Assembly: GCA_030248135.1 (NCBI GenBank)
Contig: JASANC010001184.1
Coordinates: forward strand, 1 to 64,000
Direction of reading: 5' to 3'
DNA from: Theristus sp. LFF4_11
Lineage: Eukaryota; Nematoda; Chromadorea; Monhysterida; Xyalidae
DNA: 64,000 nucleotides
Shown: one piece after another, positions 33,860 to 46,700 of the stretch
How positions within the stretch are numbered: the stretch's first letter is position 1
How the letters are laid out: each line of letters opens with the position of its first letter
Position numbers and translations under genes: made by a program
The notes under the pieces: generated by a model
Seen by the model: only the letters and a program-made list of their open reading frames with translations
Database searches by the model: none
Told to the model about the DNA's origin: nothing

Positions 33860-36800
33860 ATGTGGCGGCTCCCAATACTAGCGCTGTGTGCCACCAGCTT
33901 GGTCGATGCTAATTGGATCAGACGTATGCAGTTGTTTATAGATTTTGTTGACGACGAGAAGATTGATCAATGACCACGCAACAAGGAAAATCAAACTAAC
34001 AATGTGACAAAAGCAGTTGCTTGCAGGACGTGGCACCCGCAACTATGGAAACGGAGCATTCAACGTGCCGCCTCCGTCGCTGCAGCCACTGCGCGGGTTA
34101 TCCGCACCAGGCGCTGCTCCAAGGCCACCAGCATCAGGTGGCGCTACTGGTGCGTTTCCACAGTCGGACAACGGATACGGCGAGGGCGACGGTGAGGCTG
34201 AACAATTCAATGGTGCACCGCCAGCGCCATTCCCACGGCCTCCCGGTTCACGTGGCTCCGCACCGGCCGACCAGCCGCGACCACCAGCGGGTCGTGGCGG
34301 GGCACAACCGGAGATGCAACCGAGGCCTCCCGCGTTTCTCGGTTCAGCGCCCGGCGACAGTCCCCGACCGCCGGCCGACTCGTTTGCAAAGTTCAACGGT
34401 GAGCCACCGGCCGCTGCATCGCAACCGCCCGCCCCCCTCGGCAGACGCCCGCGACCCCCGGCCAGCGTTGCAGCGTCGCCGGCAGCGTTGCCAAAGCCAG
34501 CGGCGCCACTGCAAGCTGCACCGAGCGCACTGCCGCGGCCGCCCTCACCAGTGTGCCGTGATCGAGAACCGGTAAGACCATGGAGAGTAAGACCACGAGT
34601 AAAAAGCGGCGCTCGCTCATCGGTGACCAGTGAAAATCACAGTTTCGCAAACATTGCAGCGCTGTTGTTTCTGGGCGGCGACGTACGAATGCGACACGAA
34701 CACACCGTGGATGCTGCAAAACTGCCCACAAGCGTGCGGCGTGTGCGACTGTAGAGGTCACAAGTCTTTCAATGAGTCTTCTGTATACTTACTTTCAATT
34801 GATTGATTTTATTCGACTCATTGTAAATGTCAGGCATACGCACAAGAAAATCCAGTCCCCAGACCAGCAAAGCTGGGCACTGTAGTTCACAACAAACCAG
34901 TGCTCGATTTGCTTTCAGAACGCAACATTCTTCGATGCCCCATCAGAGTGAAGCCGGAATGTCAGCTGGCCCCTGGTCAAGTGGGCATCCCAGAAGACGG
35001 AGACCCGGAGCCGATACCCGCTGAAGATTTGGTCGACCCAAGATGTCCGGACAATTATAGGGTACGCTGGTGAATTTGTGCGACTGCGTTCATACTGATT
35101 TAATGTTCTCATGAAATTGCAGGATTGCTGCTTCTGGCAATCGGAAGGATTTTGTGATTCAAATCCATTTTTCGTGCGTGCGTATTGCCAAAGTGCTTGC
35201 GGAACATGCGGATGCACAAGTAAGTCGAAAATACACTGTAGTCTGTGATTACCGTATTTTCGGAACACACAATTGCACTGCACGTCTGCCAAGTGCCAAC
35301 ATTTTGATGAGCTCTAGGGGTAACCCTTCATAAGAATTCCAAGGAATAGGCGTTCTCGGATGAAATGTGTATTTGAGCTTTGATGAAAAATTTCAGTCGA
35401 AAACGCGTTGAGCCCGGATTGCCATCCACGTCTCGAGTTCAGCACTTGCGCAGCGCCGCCACCTGGTCAGCAGACTCAACGGCCAGCAGGACAAGGACTG
35501 GCGCCTTCTGCCATCCCGTTGCCACCTGGTGGTGTTGGAGCACCACCAGGAGACTTCCCACGGCCTCCATCGTCTGTCAGTGGTGCTCCACCGTCAACCG
35601 TTCCGCCGGGCACTTTTGGATCACCACCCGGCGCATTTCCGCTGCCGCCGTCTTCGCAGGGATCGCAAGCAGGTGAATGGAGCGGACAGCCACCATCTGC
35701 TAATCCACGACCGCCAGCTTCGTTTGGCTCACCACCCAGCAACTTTCCACGGCCTCCAGCTAATCTTGGATCTCAACCGTCTGGACGACCACAACCACCG
35801 GGCTCTTTGGGATCACCACCAGATGATTACCCACGACCCGCGGAATGGGGCGTAGACCAATGGGGCGAAGAGCAATGGGGCGGAGAGAAATGGGGTGGAG
35901 AGCCTCCATCTCCCTTACCAAGGCCACCAGCATCGCTCGGATCTCCACCGGGAGATTTCCCACGACCTCCGGCTTCTGTTGGTGCACCCCCATCGCCTTT
36001 CCCACGACCACCAGCCAGTCTGGGATCTCCACCATCTGGACAACCGAAACCACCAGCCTCTCTGGGGTCACCACCAGGTGATTACCCAAGACCGCCTGCT
36101 GAATGGAGCGGAGAGCCCCCGTCTCCTTTTCCACGGCCTCCAGCTAATCTTGGATCTCAACCGTCTGGACGACCACAGCCACCGGCCTCATTGGGGTCAC
36201 CACCAGGTGATTACCCACGACCGCCTGCTGAATGGGGCGAAGATCAATGGGGTGAAGAGCAATGGGGCGGTGAGCCTCCAGCTCCCTTTCCGAGACCGCC
36301 AGCTTCGCTTGGATCTCCACCAGGAGATTTTCCGCGCCCACCGGCTTCTGCCGGAGGATATGGCTTTCAAGCTCCGTCTGCGAACCCGCAACCACCAAGC
36401 TCGCTTGGTTCTCCGCCAAGTGACGCCCCGAAGCCTCCAGCCTCTCTCGGTGCACCACCGGCACATGAACCGAGGCCGCCAGCAACATCACAAGGATACG
36501 GACAAGCTCCTGCACCAAATCCAAGACCCCCTGCGTCCCTTGGAGCACCACCTGGCGATTTTCCGCAACCACCAGCATCATTCGGGTCTGCTCCATCACT
36601 CGCACCAAAGCCTCCGGCTCGGCTTCAAGTTTCGCGATATCAAGAGCCACTGCCAAAGCGTCCGTCCGAAATGCCACAGTCGCCAGCGTCGCTGCCCGAT
36701 CCACCGTCTGCCGTACCTCTTCCACCAGCGTCACCACAGAACGGATATGGACAGGAATTCGGTGGTGCTCCACCAGCGCCTCTGCCACGACCACCAAGCT

Positions 36801-37381
36801 CTCTAGGGTCGCCACCAGCCCCTCTACCACGTCCACCGTCACGAGCAGAGCAGGGCGGTTACGGTCAGTTCGGCGGCGGCGACCCTCCTGCAGCAATGCC
36901 AAAACCGCCGGCGTCGCCTGGCTTGCCGCCAGCTGGCATGCCGCTGCCACCATCCTCTGTCGGCGATCCACCGGCTGCACTGGCACGTGCGCCGTCACGA
37001 GCACAGCAAGCAGGAGGCTACGGCCGTGCACCACCAGCGAACGAGCCTCAGCCCCCGTCGTCACTCGGTTCACCACCCGCAGGCCGCCCGCAACCGCCGT
37101 CTTCCATGGGCTCCCCGCCAGCCCCTGTGCCACGTCCACCAGCGCAGAATGAGCAATTCAACCAATTTGGCGGCTCTGCGCCCGCCTCGCTGCCGGAGCC
37201 ACCGTCGTCGTTTGGAGCAGCACCAGCACCGTGGCCTGAACCTCCGGCGCCATTTGGAAACGGCGGCGGTTACGGACAACCGCCTCCACCGCGGCAACCA
37301 GATTCATTTCCAAAACAGCCGTCAAGATGGCGACCTGCTGAAGTGCTGTCAACGCGCGGTTCTAGAACCGGTTACTATTGA
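33860..37381 (+). CDS. Secreted ShK-domain protein with long Pro-rich tandem repeat
   Basis: Exons 33860-33923, 34027-34571, 34834-35061, 35123-35219, 35397-37381 join exactly to 972 residues. Residues 1-17 (MWRLPILALCATSLVDA) are a signal peptide. A Pro/Gly/Ala-rich region (about 25-200) leads to a six-Cys-type ShK module at about 274-310 (CPDNYRDCCFWQSEGFC...YCQSACGTCGC), spread over two exons. The last exon is almost entirely short repeats of the type PRPPASLGSPPGDF, several dozen copies, with blocks rich in WGEEQWG. The protein is likely extracellular and structural (cuticle, eggshell, gland or sheath); ShK modules are common in nematode secreted proteins. An ATTAAA lies at 37437-37442. 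Long ORFs on the opposite strand are composition shadows. Confidence 0.85.
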
Positions 37382-37964
37382 AACCTTTGCATCGTCTAAA
37401 CTATTTATGTCTTTTTATGATATTTAAACTATTTACATTAAAGTGGCAAAACCAAAAAAAATATTAATAACCAAAGATTCCTGTGTCCAGATTTGCTCAT
37501 TGTCTTTCTTCAATTGATTTGATTTGTGGTGGTCTCAGACTGATAGCTCGGATTCTTACCATCAGTATATTTGTTGTGTGCGCTGTAATTACGTAACTCT
37601 ACAGGATTGGTGCTTTGTGAGGTCTATTTCCTGTCGACGGCGCTCGTGTTTTATATAAAGATAAAACGATTAACAGTAACGAGCGATTGTTAGAATAATT
37701 CATTTCATCATCAAAATCAAAAAAATAAAACTTTGCATTTTGTCCACTCAAGCACAGACCTTTTAAAAAAATCTTACAAAAAGCTAACACTACATCAAAC
37801 TGCTGAAACTTCGAAAACAACTAGATTGCAAATCTTGATTGAAAACATATTGGAGTACATTTACCCGAGGAACCTCACAAAAAAAAGATTTTGACTAGCA
37901 TTGAGTTTTCAGCATGAAAATTGTATACTACGGTTTTGAGTAGAGAGCCAATATCTAAATAAAA
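37382..37964. other. Convergent intergenic region
   Basis: Lies between the stop codons of the Pro-rich protein gene and nicalin. Contains the probable ATTAAA poly(A) signal of the former; otherwise A/T-rich with no supported feature. Confidence 0.5.
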
Positions 37965-40900
37965 CTAGGAGACTTTGGCTGCGTTGCTTTTCACTTGCCG
38001 GTGAACAAAATCCAAGACGACGTGTATTTTCTGCAAAATGAATTAGCATTACACTCGGCGTTTTGTTGTGGCGATTCCTTTCAGAACGTCTGTCAACGTG
38101 AAAGGCCACAGCGACAAAACTAACCAGAACTGCAAAGTAAACCGCAGTTAGATACGCGCCGATGGCAGCGGCCAGCATCAGGTCGAACACTGCAGGCTTG
38201 ACACGATTGGACGTCATTGACACCTCGAACACTGGGTACAGCACAAACTCGGGGTCTCTGAACAATCAGGCAAACCAAGACAAACTAAACTGCGCCGTAC
38301 TACAACGTGCAGCCATGAATCTGCACAATGCACCCAAACGAGAGTATCAGCACGACAGCACGTGTGCACTGACTTTTTATCAGCGGTGACCGGCACCGTG
38401 TGCACCTCCTGTGCGTGTTGTTCCACAGCACTGACGAGATCAGCAACGATCGGGTGACGCAGACCGCTCGCTGCGAGCAACTGAGCAGCACGCGGCTGAC
38501 GCGACAGCGCACGCAACCACCCGGACAACACTGCACTCTGCACTGAGTCACCCGGGGCACCCTGAACAAAACTGGCAATCGCAAACACAGCGCACATATA
38601 CCACTGAACAGCAACACGAAAATGATCATTTCCATCGAGATCAGCCAATTTTGCTTGTCAGCGCACCTCAGCATTGGCGTCCAACAACGACTGTTGTACA
38701 CTGTCCGGTATGTCGAAGACATGCCTCACCAGTGCGTCTGCGATCACAGCGACATTGCTGTGCAACGCTTGCACGTTCGTGCGGGAGCTGAGAAGCAATG
38801 AAAACCATCGATTAATTACATTTTGCGACAATTTAACATTTACAACAAACATCCAGTGCTGAGTTCTCACATTGTATCAGCAATTGAGCGACGCATTGGA
38901 CTGCGGTAGTCGTCTTTACCGTAATGCGACAGCGTAAATGCGGGTAGACGACGAATACTAAATGATAAATAGATGTAGCTTGTTTGAAGTGAACACTTTC
39001 AACGTTAATTGACAAGGAAAACGATGAAGCTTGGATGATCACTTCTCGTAACAAAATACGTGAAGTGAAGAGATGACACCCAAACTGAGATTCTGGCGGC
39101 TGCGCACGACAAAGCGGCGCCCTTTGAAGCAAATGACATCGTTTCAGTGCGACGCGTTCGAATAAATGCACAATACCTGAATCTCTCATGCTCCCAGGCG
39201 AGCCATCGATCAGCAAGGTTTATCTTTTTCGCCACCAACGGCAACGCGCCATCGGCGTCGTTCGTCCGATTGAGCAGCCTCTGAGCAGCCGCATTCAGAC
39301 GTGCATGCAGACGGTGCAACACCGAGCCGTCCGCAGGCGGCTTGCTGACGTGCATGTGCAGACGGGCACCACCGGCCAGCGCGTCCAAACAAACGACAGC
39401 CTGCAGCTGCGGACTGCCTTCTGCAACGGTCACCCGGCAGCTGATGTCTTATTGGCACGTCCATCCTTAAACCCCACGTGTTTCCCGCCGCCTCTTGATG
39501 TAGTGCGACGGTGTACTTCGTCGACAAACCTGACTGTTCCCACAGCTGATCGGTCCAATGACGAGACCCCTGGTAGTTCATTCCACCACCGGCCGTCAGC
39601 ACAAACAACAGGTTGTAACTGAAAAACGATCAGCAGAATAGAGAAACAACGTCCTACCATGAATGATGTTTCAATGCAATATAAAAATTAAAAACACCAG
39701 CTAACTTTGGGCGTGATTTCGCGTTCGCATACAGCCGACTGAAAATGCGCAACAGCTCCAACAAGGCCGCCACTCCACTTGCGTTCGAATCAGCGCCCAT
39801 TGCAAGCGACTGCAACGAAACAACATAAACATCAATAAGTGCAATAAATCAAAATAGTTCAAAAAAACTGCAATATCTTGAGAAGCAACGAAGCACGTTT
39901 TGTGCACACGCTCATGCTCACCGGTGCCATGCCAAAACTGTCATAATACGCAACAATGGCCAGCGTGCTCGTGTCAGACTGTCGCTCAAACGACGACAGC
40001 TTGCCCTGAGATAATACGAACAGTTTCGTTGGTCTGTTTACACCTGATCGCCATTGAGCAGTGCAACACTAACGATGATGTTGTGCAACGGTTCATCCAC
40101 TTTCGGCATGGGGCTCAGTGGCAACGAAACCAATTGGTAAGCATTCGCAATGACGCCGTCGAGCAGAGCTGCAAAAAGCTAAACTGCAGAGTAAATTGAA
40201 AACCATCGATACTGAGATAGGCTTAGATCACTGGTGTCACCCCTGCCCCGAGAATAAAGACTCTGGTGGCAAACAGGACGCTCAGCGGAGCGCTCATTCG
40301 CACCAAAAACGATGTTTGGTACGCTCGGATTTTCTGATCCTGTTGGTAAGGAGACATTTAAAAATGAACAATGAATTTTGGAGGAAAGCAAGACAACATT
40401 GGTGAACGTGAAACAACGCTGACCGCCAGCGGCACTGCCCGTCTGCGCCGATTTGGTGCCTTTCAGCGACTGATGCATCGAGTTCAGCTCCGCATCGAAA
40501 TGGGCGAAATAAATTGGAAAATCGAACGTGCCGTCGGTCAGCTCGTGTTCCACCTCGAGAAACGCCTGCAAAACGAACAGGTGCGGGGTCAACTCCAATC
40601 CACGCATTTCCGGCCCGTCCATTACCGGCCCAGCTCAATAATCAGTTCTTCCTTCGCTGTATTTCGCCACGGACAACGAAAATGAACTGAAACCGTACTC
40701 TAAACTGTACTCCCTGCTCACCGACATGCTTTAATAGAAATATTTAAATTTTTTATTTCGGTTTTAGTTTTCATGTCGCTCCGATTTGTTCATGACATTG
40801 GAAAAAATGTTTCAGTTTGAATTTCGTCGATGAATCAATTGATGTGTTTTTATTTATTGCTTTGTTCCGATTGATTTTGCACTTTCAAATAACAACACGA

Positions 40901-42688
40901 CATGGGTCGACAAAAACCAGAGCTTTCGAACCGCGCTGACGCGCTGAGTTCGAATTTTGCATTGAACACAGAGCCAAACTCAATCATTTTAATCTTTAAA
41001 ATTAGCAAAAACTTTTATGAAAATTGCACTTCTTACCAAATTTGGACATGTGGATCAGTTGATCCACAACCACGTCGTGTTTCCTAATAATCATTCCTAA
41101 TCCTAATCCTGAATGAGTGGGCCGGAAATGCGTGGGACGCAAATGAACGGGGCCGGTAATGGATGGGCCGGAAATGAGTGGGCCGGAAATGAGTGGGCCG
41201 GAAATGCGTGGGCCGGAAATAACGGGACGCAAATGAACGCACGCCCATTATGTGCACCGTGCACGTGCAGAGAAAGAAATAAATGGACAGAAGTAAGAAT
41301 CGGTCTGAATCAAAGCAAACCGAATCGAGTGCGGGTCGCAGCGCACCTGTAAATCCGGCGGCGTCAACGTTGACAGATCCTTCGGCACCAGCACCAGCAC
41401 AGCACCGAGCGCGCGGTCGAACGTGTCCATTGGCTGACGCCCTGAGAACAACTCATCATTCGTTTTAGTCAGTGGATGAACTTTTCTGGGCGATTAAGAG
41501 CAGGACGAAACGAACCTATCAGCTCCCGCCACGTCATCACCAGGCACCTGCGCAACGCACCGCGGCCCGCTTGCTGGGCGGTCGCCTCAAAGTTCACGTA
41601 GTGCGATCGGCTGCCTGAAAAATGCAGGTTCATTCAAATAATCTGCCATCCCATTCTATTTCTCATCTTTTTTTAGAACAACGCTCCGAAATACATCAAC
41701 TTCCATTCACTGTCATCATGCATCTCGTTAGCTGCGCTGTTTCTTATTCATGCTTTTTGATCCAGACGATTGGTGTTGCTGCAAGCACAAATTCTAGCTG
41801 CCCACCCGACTGTGCAGCTTTCAGCAGACATCTACCAATCCGAATTGAAAGCGTCTTTTTCGCCAACTACAAAAAGTCAGCAAACGAATCTGCTCGACTG
41901 ATCGACCGCGAAACTGCCGTCACCGACGTCACCAAACCAGAGAAACAGAAGAAAAAAAGCGTCGAAGAAGAGTTTCAGCAGGTGCGAACTGCGACTTTTC
42001 AGCAACTCGAAAAGCGTTTGTCTTCACAAGCTCAATTGTTTTTCATTGTTTTCAGTTGTTTCCAGTATTTGTGTTGATCTTCATCATCAGCGCGTCAGCC
42101 CTGTCCATCGGCTGCATCAGCGCCGGACTCGGCCGTGCCATCACTTTTCGTCGGAGAAAATTGAGAGAACGCGCTCCTTATGCCATTCTCGGCACACAAC
42201 CACTTTTTCAGGTGACAAAAGTACCAAAGAAAAACAGTGGAATGTTGTTTCACAATTTGTGCAACTAAAACAGTTTATGACACTCTTCAAAACAATCGCA
42301 TACAAATTTGTGCATTTCACAATTCAATCTTTCAGTACCACGTCATATACTGAAGCCTGAATGGAACTAGCCTGCCAGCAAGCCAGCTGAACTGCGAATG
42401 AAAATACTGACAACAACAACAGTCACAAAAAAGAGTGAAAATGTAACTGAGTTGGTTGTCTTTCACCTGCAATACACATGAAAACACTAAAATTCAAATC
42501 ACTCGACTCGACTCACCGATGGCGACCCCTTGCAAATCGAACTGTTGTAGACGGAAAGCTTTGAATTCGAGTTGAATATTCTTGTCGGACGCAGTTTCTG
42601 GCGCCAAACATAGCGTCACTGGCAGAATGATGCAGAAATACACGGCCAACATTGGGCTCGGCAACCATTCGCACGCTTGTTCCAACAT
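37965..42688 (-). CDS. NCLN: Nicalin (BOS complex subunit, nicastrin-like M28 fold)
   Basis: ER membrane protein that works with TMEM147 and NOMO in the multipass translocon. Fourteen exons: 42688-42517, 41614-41516, 41441-41347, 40565-40424, 40168-40044, 40005-39922, 39809-39706, 39618-39530, 39420-39177, 38957-38871, 38787-38667, 38561-38374, 38257-38125, 38030-37965. All phases close to 582 residues (human 563). Diagnostic blocks: FKAFRLQQFDLQG, LAIVAYYDSFGMAPSLAMGA, DSNASGVAALLELLRIFSRL, NYNLLFVLTAGGGMNYQG, HMHVSKPPADG, INLADRWLAWEHERF, RRLPAFTLSH, DPEFVLY and RVKPAVFDLMLAA before the C-terminal membrane segment. The last exon (KIHVVLDFVHRQ) is less certain; reading through the donor gives a longer tail instead. 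Confidence 0.95.
40597..41240. repeat. 15-bp minisatellite and inverted partner in nicalin intron 3
   Basis: 41107-41240 is a run of GGGCCGGAAATGAGT-like 15-mers, and 40600-40640 has the inverse (CGCATTTCCGGCCCGTCCAT). They may be the two ends of a 0.65-kb inverted-repeat element in the intron between 41347 and 40565. Period and CCGG core match the arrays at 6.7-9.4 kb. Confidence 0.7.
41718..42353 (+). CDS. Small single-pass membrane protein nested in nicalin intron 1
   Basis: Three exons, 41718-41981, 42056-42211 and 42336-42353, all phase 0, give 145 residues. Residues 1 to about 22 (MHLVSCAVSYSCFLIQTIGV) look like a signal peptide. A short Cys-containing ectodomain (SSCPPDCAAF) and a Lys-rich stretch precede one strongly hydrophobic segment (about 90-112, FPVFVLIFIISASALS) and a basic cytoplasmic tail (FRRRKLRERAPY). 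The predicted topology is type I. I recognise no family. It lies on the strand opposite its host, entirely between the first two nicalin exons. Confidence 0.6.
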
Positions 42689-43719
42689 TGTGCCAAATTT
42701 TACGTCGCTGAAAATGAAAGGAAGCAGAAAAGTAACTGCAAATGACAAGGCCATTCAATTGGCGAATGGCGAACCCCTTTTGCCTTTGCTTTTTCCAGTT
42801 GCCTTTTCCAGTTGCAAAATAGCTACGCAACGCCGTAAAATTAAAAAAGCATCAACTCCAAGATCCATTTCCATTTCCATTAGTTCCATCAAACTGCAAT
42901 GAAAATTTTGGTCATCACCCTAAAACCTTTTCACAGTGGACAATCGAATGGAAGAACTGAGATTCTGATTGGTTGGTGAACATGCAACAAGCAACAATCG
43001 CGAGCAATTCTAATATCTAAGTTATCTGATCTGAGATTTGTTTTCACGATGTTTTCTCGGTCTTGCATTAATCAATGCCTCTGACTTATCCGAGGACCCT
43101 CAGTGTCACTGTGAAAGACAGCAGCGGTGAACCCCACCGTTTTGTTATTTCAAGCCAGTGAAATCTGGTCGAAATTCCATAATCTTGTTAATTTCCACAC
43201 TGACAGTAACTGTGATTTTACACTGATCGTTAAAAAGGTCACAACCCGACAGAAATTCGGTTCGTTTCCTCATTAGTTGTTCTTATCTTGTAACTCAGTA
43301 CACGTTAGTGCTGATGTTGCATGGAATCTTGCTTGATAACATATGCCACCCGTGTACTACATTTATGAGTACAGTTATACAAAGCAGCGATTGGTTTGTA
43401 TAACTGAACGAGAAAACTGAACGATTGTTATTTGTTCAGTGCCACACTGTGTGGATTTTTACTGAACCGTTGGTACATTCGCGGTATAACAACTGTAATT
43501 GTACTTCGATGAAGAAAAATGTGTGTTGCCATTACATGTATAACTGAAAAACGAAGCGCAGTTTTTTGTTTCAGTGATGTAATTCATCATCCAGAAACAG
43601 TGTAATCACCCTAAAATTGGTGTGCTATCAGTGAAACTCGGAAACTCACCTCTGCAAATACATAAATTGACTGTCACCTTTGTTGGCAGACGTCAGCATT
43701 TCACCGTGTGGCAGTGGCG
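42689..43719. other. Divergent intergenic region between nicalin and the zinc-finger gene
   Basis: About 1 kb that must hold both promoters. No repeat or ORF of note; around 43370-43560 repeated GTATAACTGAA words give weak internal symmetry. Confidence 0.4.
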
Positions 43720-46700
43720 ATGAGTTCATGTGCTGGTGACAGCCACACTGCAAAGCAACCACCGAACACAGCGCTGCCCAGGAAGCCGCACACACCACAA
43801 CAACCGTATGATCTGCACATCGAAGACACAGACTCCGACAATGAAGAAGAACAGATTGTGGCAGAGTTGAAGGCGAATGCTGCGATGCTGCTAACAAGCA
43901 GCCAAACGCACGCACAGCCGCAGCACCCGGCATATGTCTCGAATGAAGTCGTTGTGTCCACGTCGCCAAGTGTCACCACGGCACACCAGACAACGCCAAA
44001 GTTGACCATCAAACCAGCAAGCCTCGGTCGACCGCCGATGCATCTCGTTGATACAAAGCGCACGAAGACTCGACCGAAAGCGCCACCGGCAAAGATGTTC
44101 CCATCGAGCACCACTAAAATGTCACTATTAGACCGACAATCGACGACAACACCGAAGCAAACCAATGCGCCGTTGCACGATCGCCGGTTGCCGAGTGAGA
44201 AATTCGAAAGCGCGCCGCCGGTTATCAAGCAGAAAGTGATTGCGAAATACAAAGTGCCTGTACCGGCGAAACGATTCAGAGTGGACAGCGGTGTAAAATG
44301 CACGCACTGCAACCAAATGTTCCCGGTACAATACACTGAATTGAGATTGCGTCAGACAGTCGCAGATTGGTTGCTTGTCAAGTGACATTCTCTTCACTTT
44401 ACATTTATACATTTCTGGGTATCTACCGACTAAATTACTTGAATTGGTTCTCACACAGCATAGCAGCTTTCAATGCATTACTTTTTCACATTCAACGTTG
44501 CTGTTTGGTTGGTCATGAAAGAATATTTTCACAACATTCCTCCGTTTGCCAGGATCAGACGAGTGCGCGCACGCACGAGAGCAACCACGGCCGCAACCTG
44601 GCGTACCGCTGTCGACACTGCGACTTTGCGGCGTCTAAATCGGCCGATATGACGACGCACAAGAAGATACACCAGGCGTCGATTGCTGCTGCTGCGACAG
44701 CACAGCGCACATCGGTGCTCAGTCCGCTGCCACTCGCAAAGAAACACACACAAACAAATCTGGTGGGAATTTTCAGCTTTCATTATGATTTGTGTCACTG
44801 TTTACAACTTTGATTTATTCGTTTATTTTGCAACTGCTATTCTCGTTTTTGGAAATTTTCTAACAGAATCATCAAAGAAGGTCAGAGGCGTGTTTTTCAA
44901 ACCGTGCGTAGCTCAAATGTAAATAGGTCGACTCGTTTCATCAAGATCGTTGATAATGAAGCGTTGGGAATCGCAAATTTATCGCCAATTTTATTTAGAA
45001 ACAAGAACTGCCATTATCACCATCGCCGCTACTGAAGAAAGAAATGACAAAGTCTGGGCAAATGGACGTTGACTCATCACCGCGTCACCAAAAGCGAAGT
45101 CCACCGAAACTGGAGTCCGGTGGCACCAGCAACAACGCAGCGGCACAGAAATCGACGAAAACCGGATCCACCGAGAAAACGATGAACTGGGGTCGCCAGA
45201 AAACACTTGGTCACTTGATGGAAAACGCAGCACTTCGACAAGTATATTAGAGTTTCGATTTCGGTGTGACTTTCGTGTTTTTCGTATATTTCAGTGTAAC
45301 TTTTATGTTTTCGCTTGCTTTGCTCTGGACAGGCTGCGAAACGGTGCTCCGTACGACGTGGCACCCGGCTGGTGTACAAATGTGACCGCTGTCCCAAACA
45401 GGCCACCAGTCGCATGTACGACTTCTTGATTCATTACAAGTGAGCGTGCCATTGTTTCAATGTCATTGTTCATCCTTGTGTGTGTTGTGTCAAACCTTGT
45501 GTTTGTTACTTCAGTTGTCACGGCGGAACTGGCAAATTCTCGTGTCAACGCTGCGACATGCGCACGCACTCGCGCAAGTCAATGGTTCGCCATTGGGAGG
45601 TTGGTGAATGTCGGAGATGTTGGTTAAATCCATAGTCTGTGCACGTGTCAACACACAACCAAACAAACTCACAAAATCTCGCTTTCCTCAAAGTATATGA
45701 GTTTGACGTGTCGTCATATTTAATGCAGAACCTTTGACCAATTTGGTTTTCTTGGTTTCGTTAGTGTTCGGCCAACTCAAATGTTCACTTTTTATCAGTT
45801 GCACGAAAACAGTACTGGCGCGGAAGTGAAAGGCGATGACACCGTGGACGAGGCTCTGGCGTCGAATGAATCGTCCAACTCTGCGGACTCACTGCTGCAC
45901 CAGACGCAAGCAGGTGCACCAGCACAGCAAAGCGACCGCGATGCACAGCACCAGCGAGAGGCATTCGTCTGCGAGCAGTGCCCGTTCAGCACGGACGATG
46001 AAACGCTGCTGCGCGTGCATTCGCAGGGCCACCAGCGTTCAAACGGACTCCAATGCCGCTTCTGTAGTTTTCGGTCCGTTTGACGGTTTTTTCTCGGTGA
46101 GTTTTTTGTCAAATTTTCGGAGGCCCCCATTTCAGATCAGTTTCGCAAGCGTACATCGAAAAGCACGAGCAGTTGCACCGTGAAACGTCGTACACGGAAG
46201 TGCTGGCGCGGGCCACGTCTGCAAAATTGCAGAAATCGGCGTCGCACCCACAGCAATCGACCACCAAAAAGACGTCACCAAATCAAATCAAATCAACGAC
46301 GAAAACGTTCGCCAAGTTTCGTTCACTGCGAACACCGAAGATTCGCCGGTTTCGCTGTGGAAGTTGCAAGCATCGTTTCGCAACACGAATGCAACTGACC
46401 GCGCATCGTGATCATGAGCATCCGGTTTTGCAACACAAAGGTAGGACAAGCAGAGATGTGTGTGAGATGTTGATCAAGGCGTAGGACAGTCCATGTGTCT
46501 TCAAGTCAATCTTCATGGACAGTCAAACAAACATTGCATGCTTACTTCGAATCAGATCTATCAGCCAACTGGCGGCATTTCAAATGGGCGGGCTGGATGG
46601 TTGACTGAACGCAGGCAGATACAGGCTGCAATAAAACTGTGAACGTTCAAACTGCAACAGTGCGAAACATTCGAAACAATTCAGTGCATTTGTTTACAGT

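Noticed and set aside
36144..37139. 331-codon ORF antisense to the Pro-rich repeats
   Set aside because: The plus strand has signal peptide, ShK exons and perfect splice phases; the antisense frame is open only because of the repeat composition.
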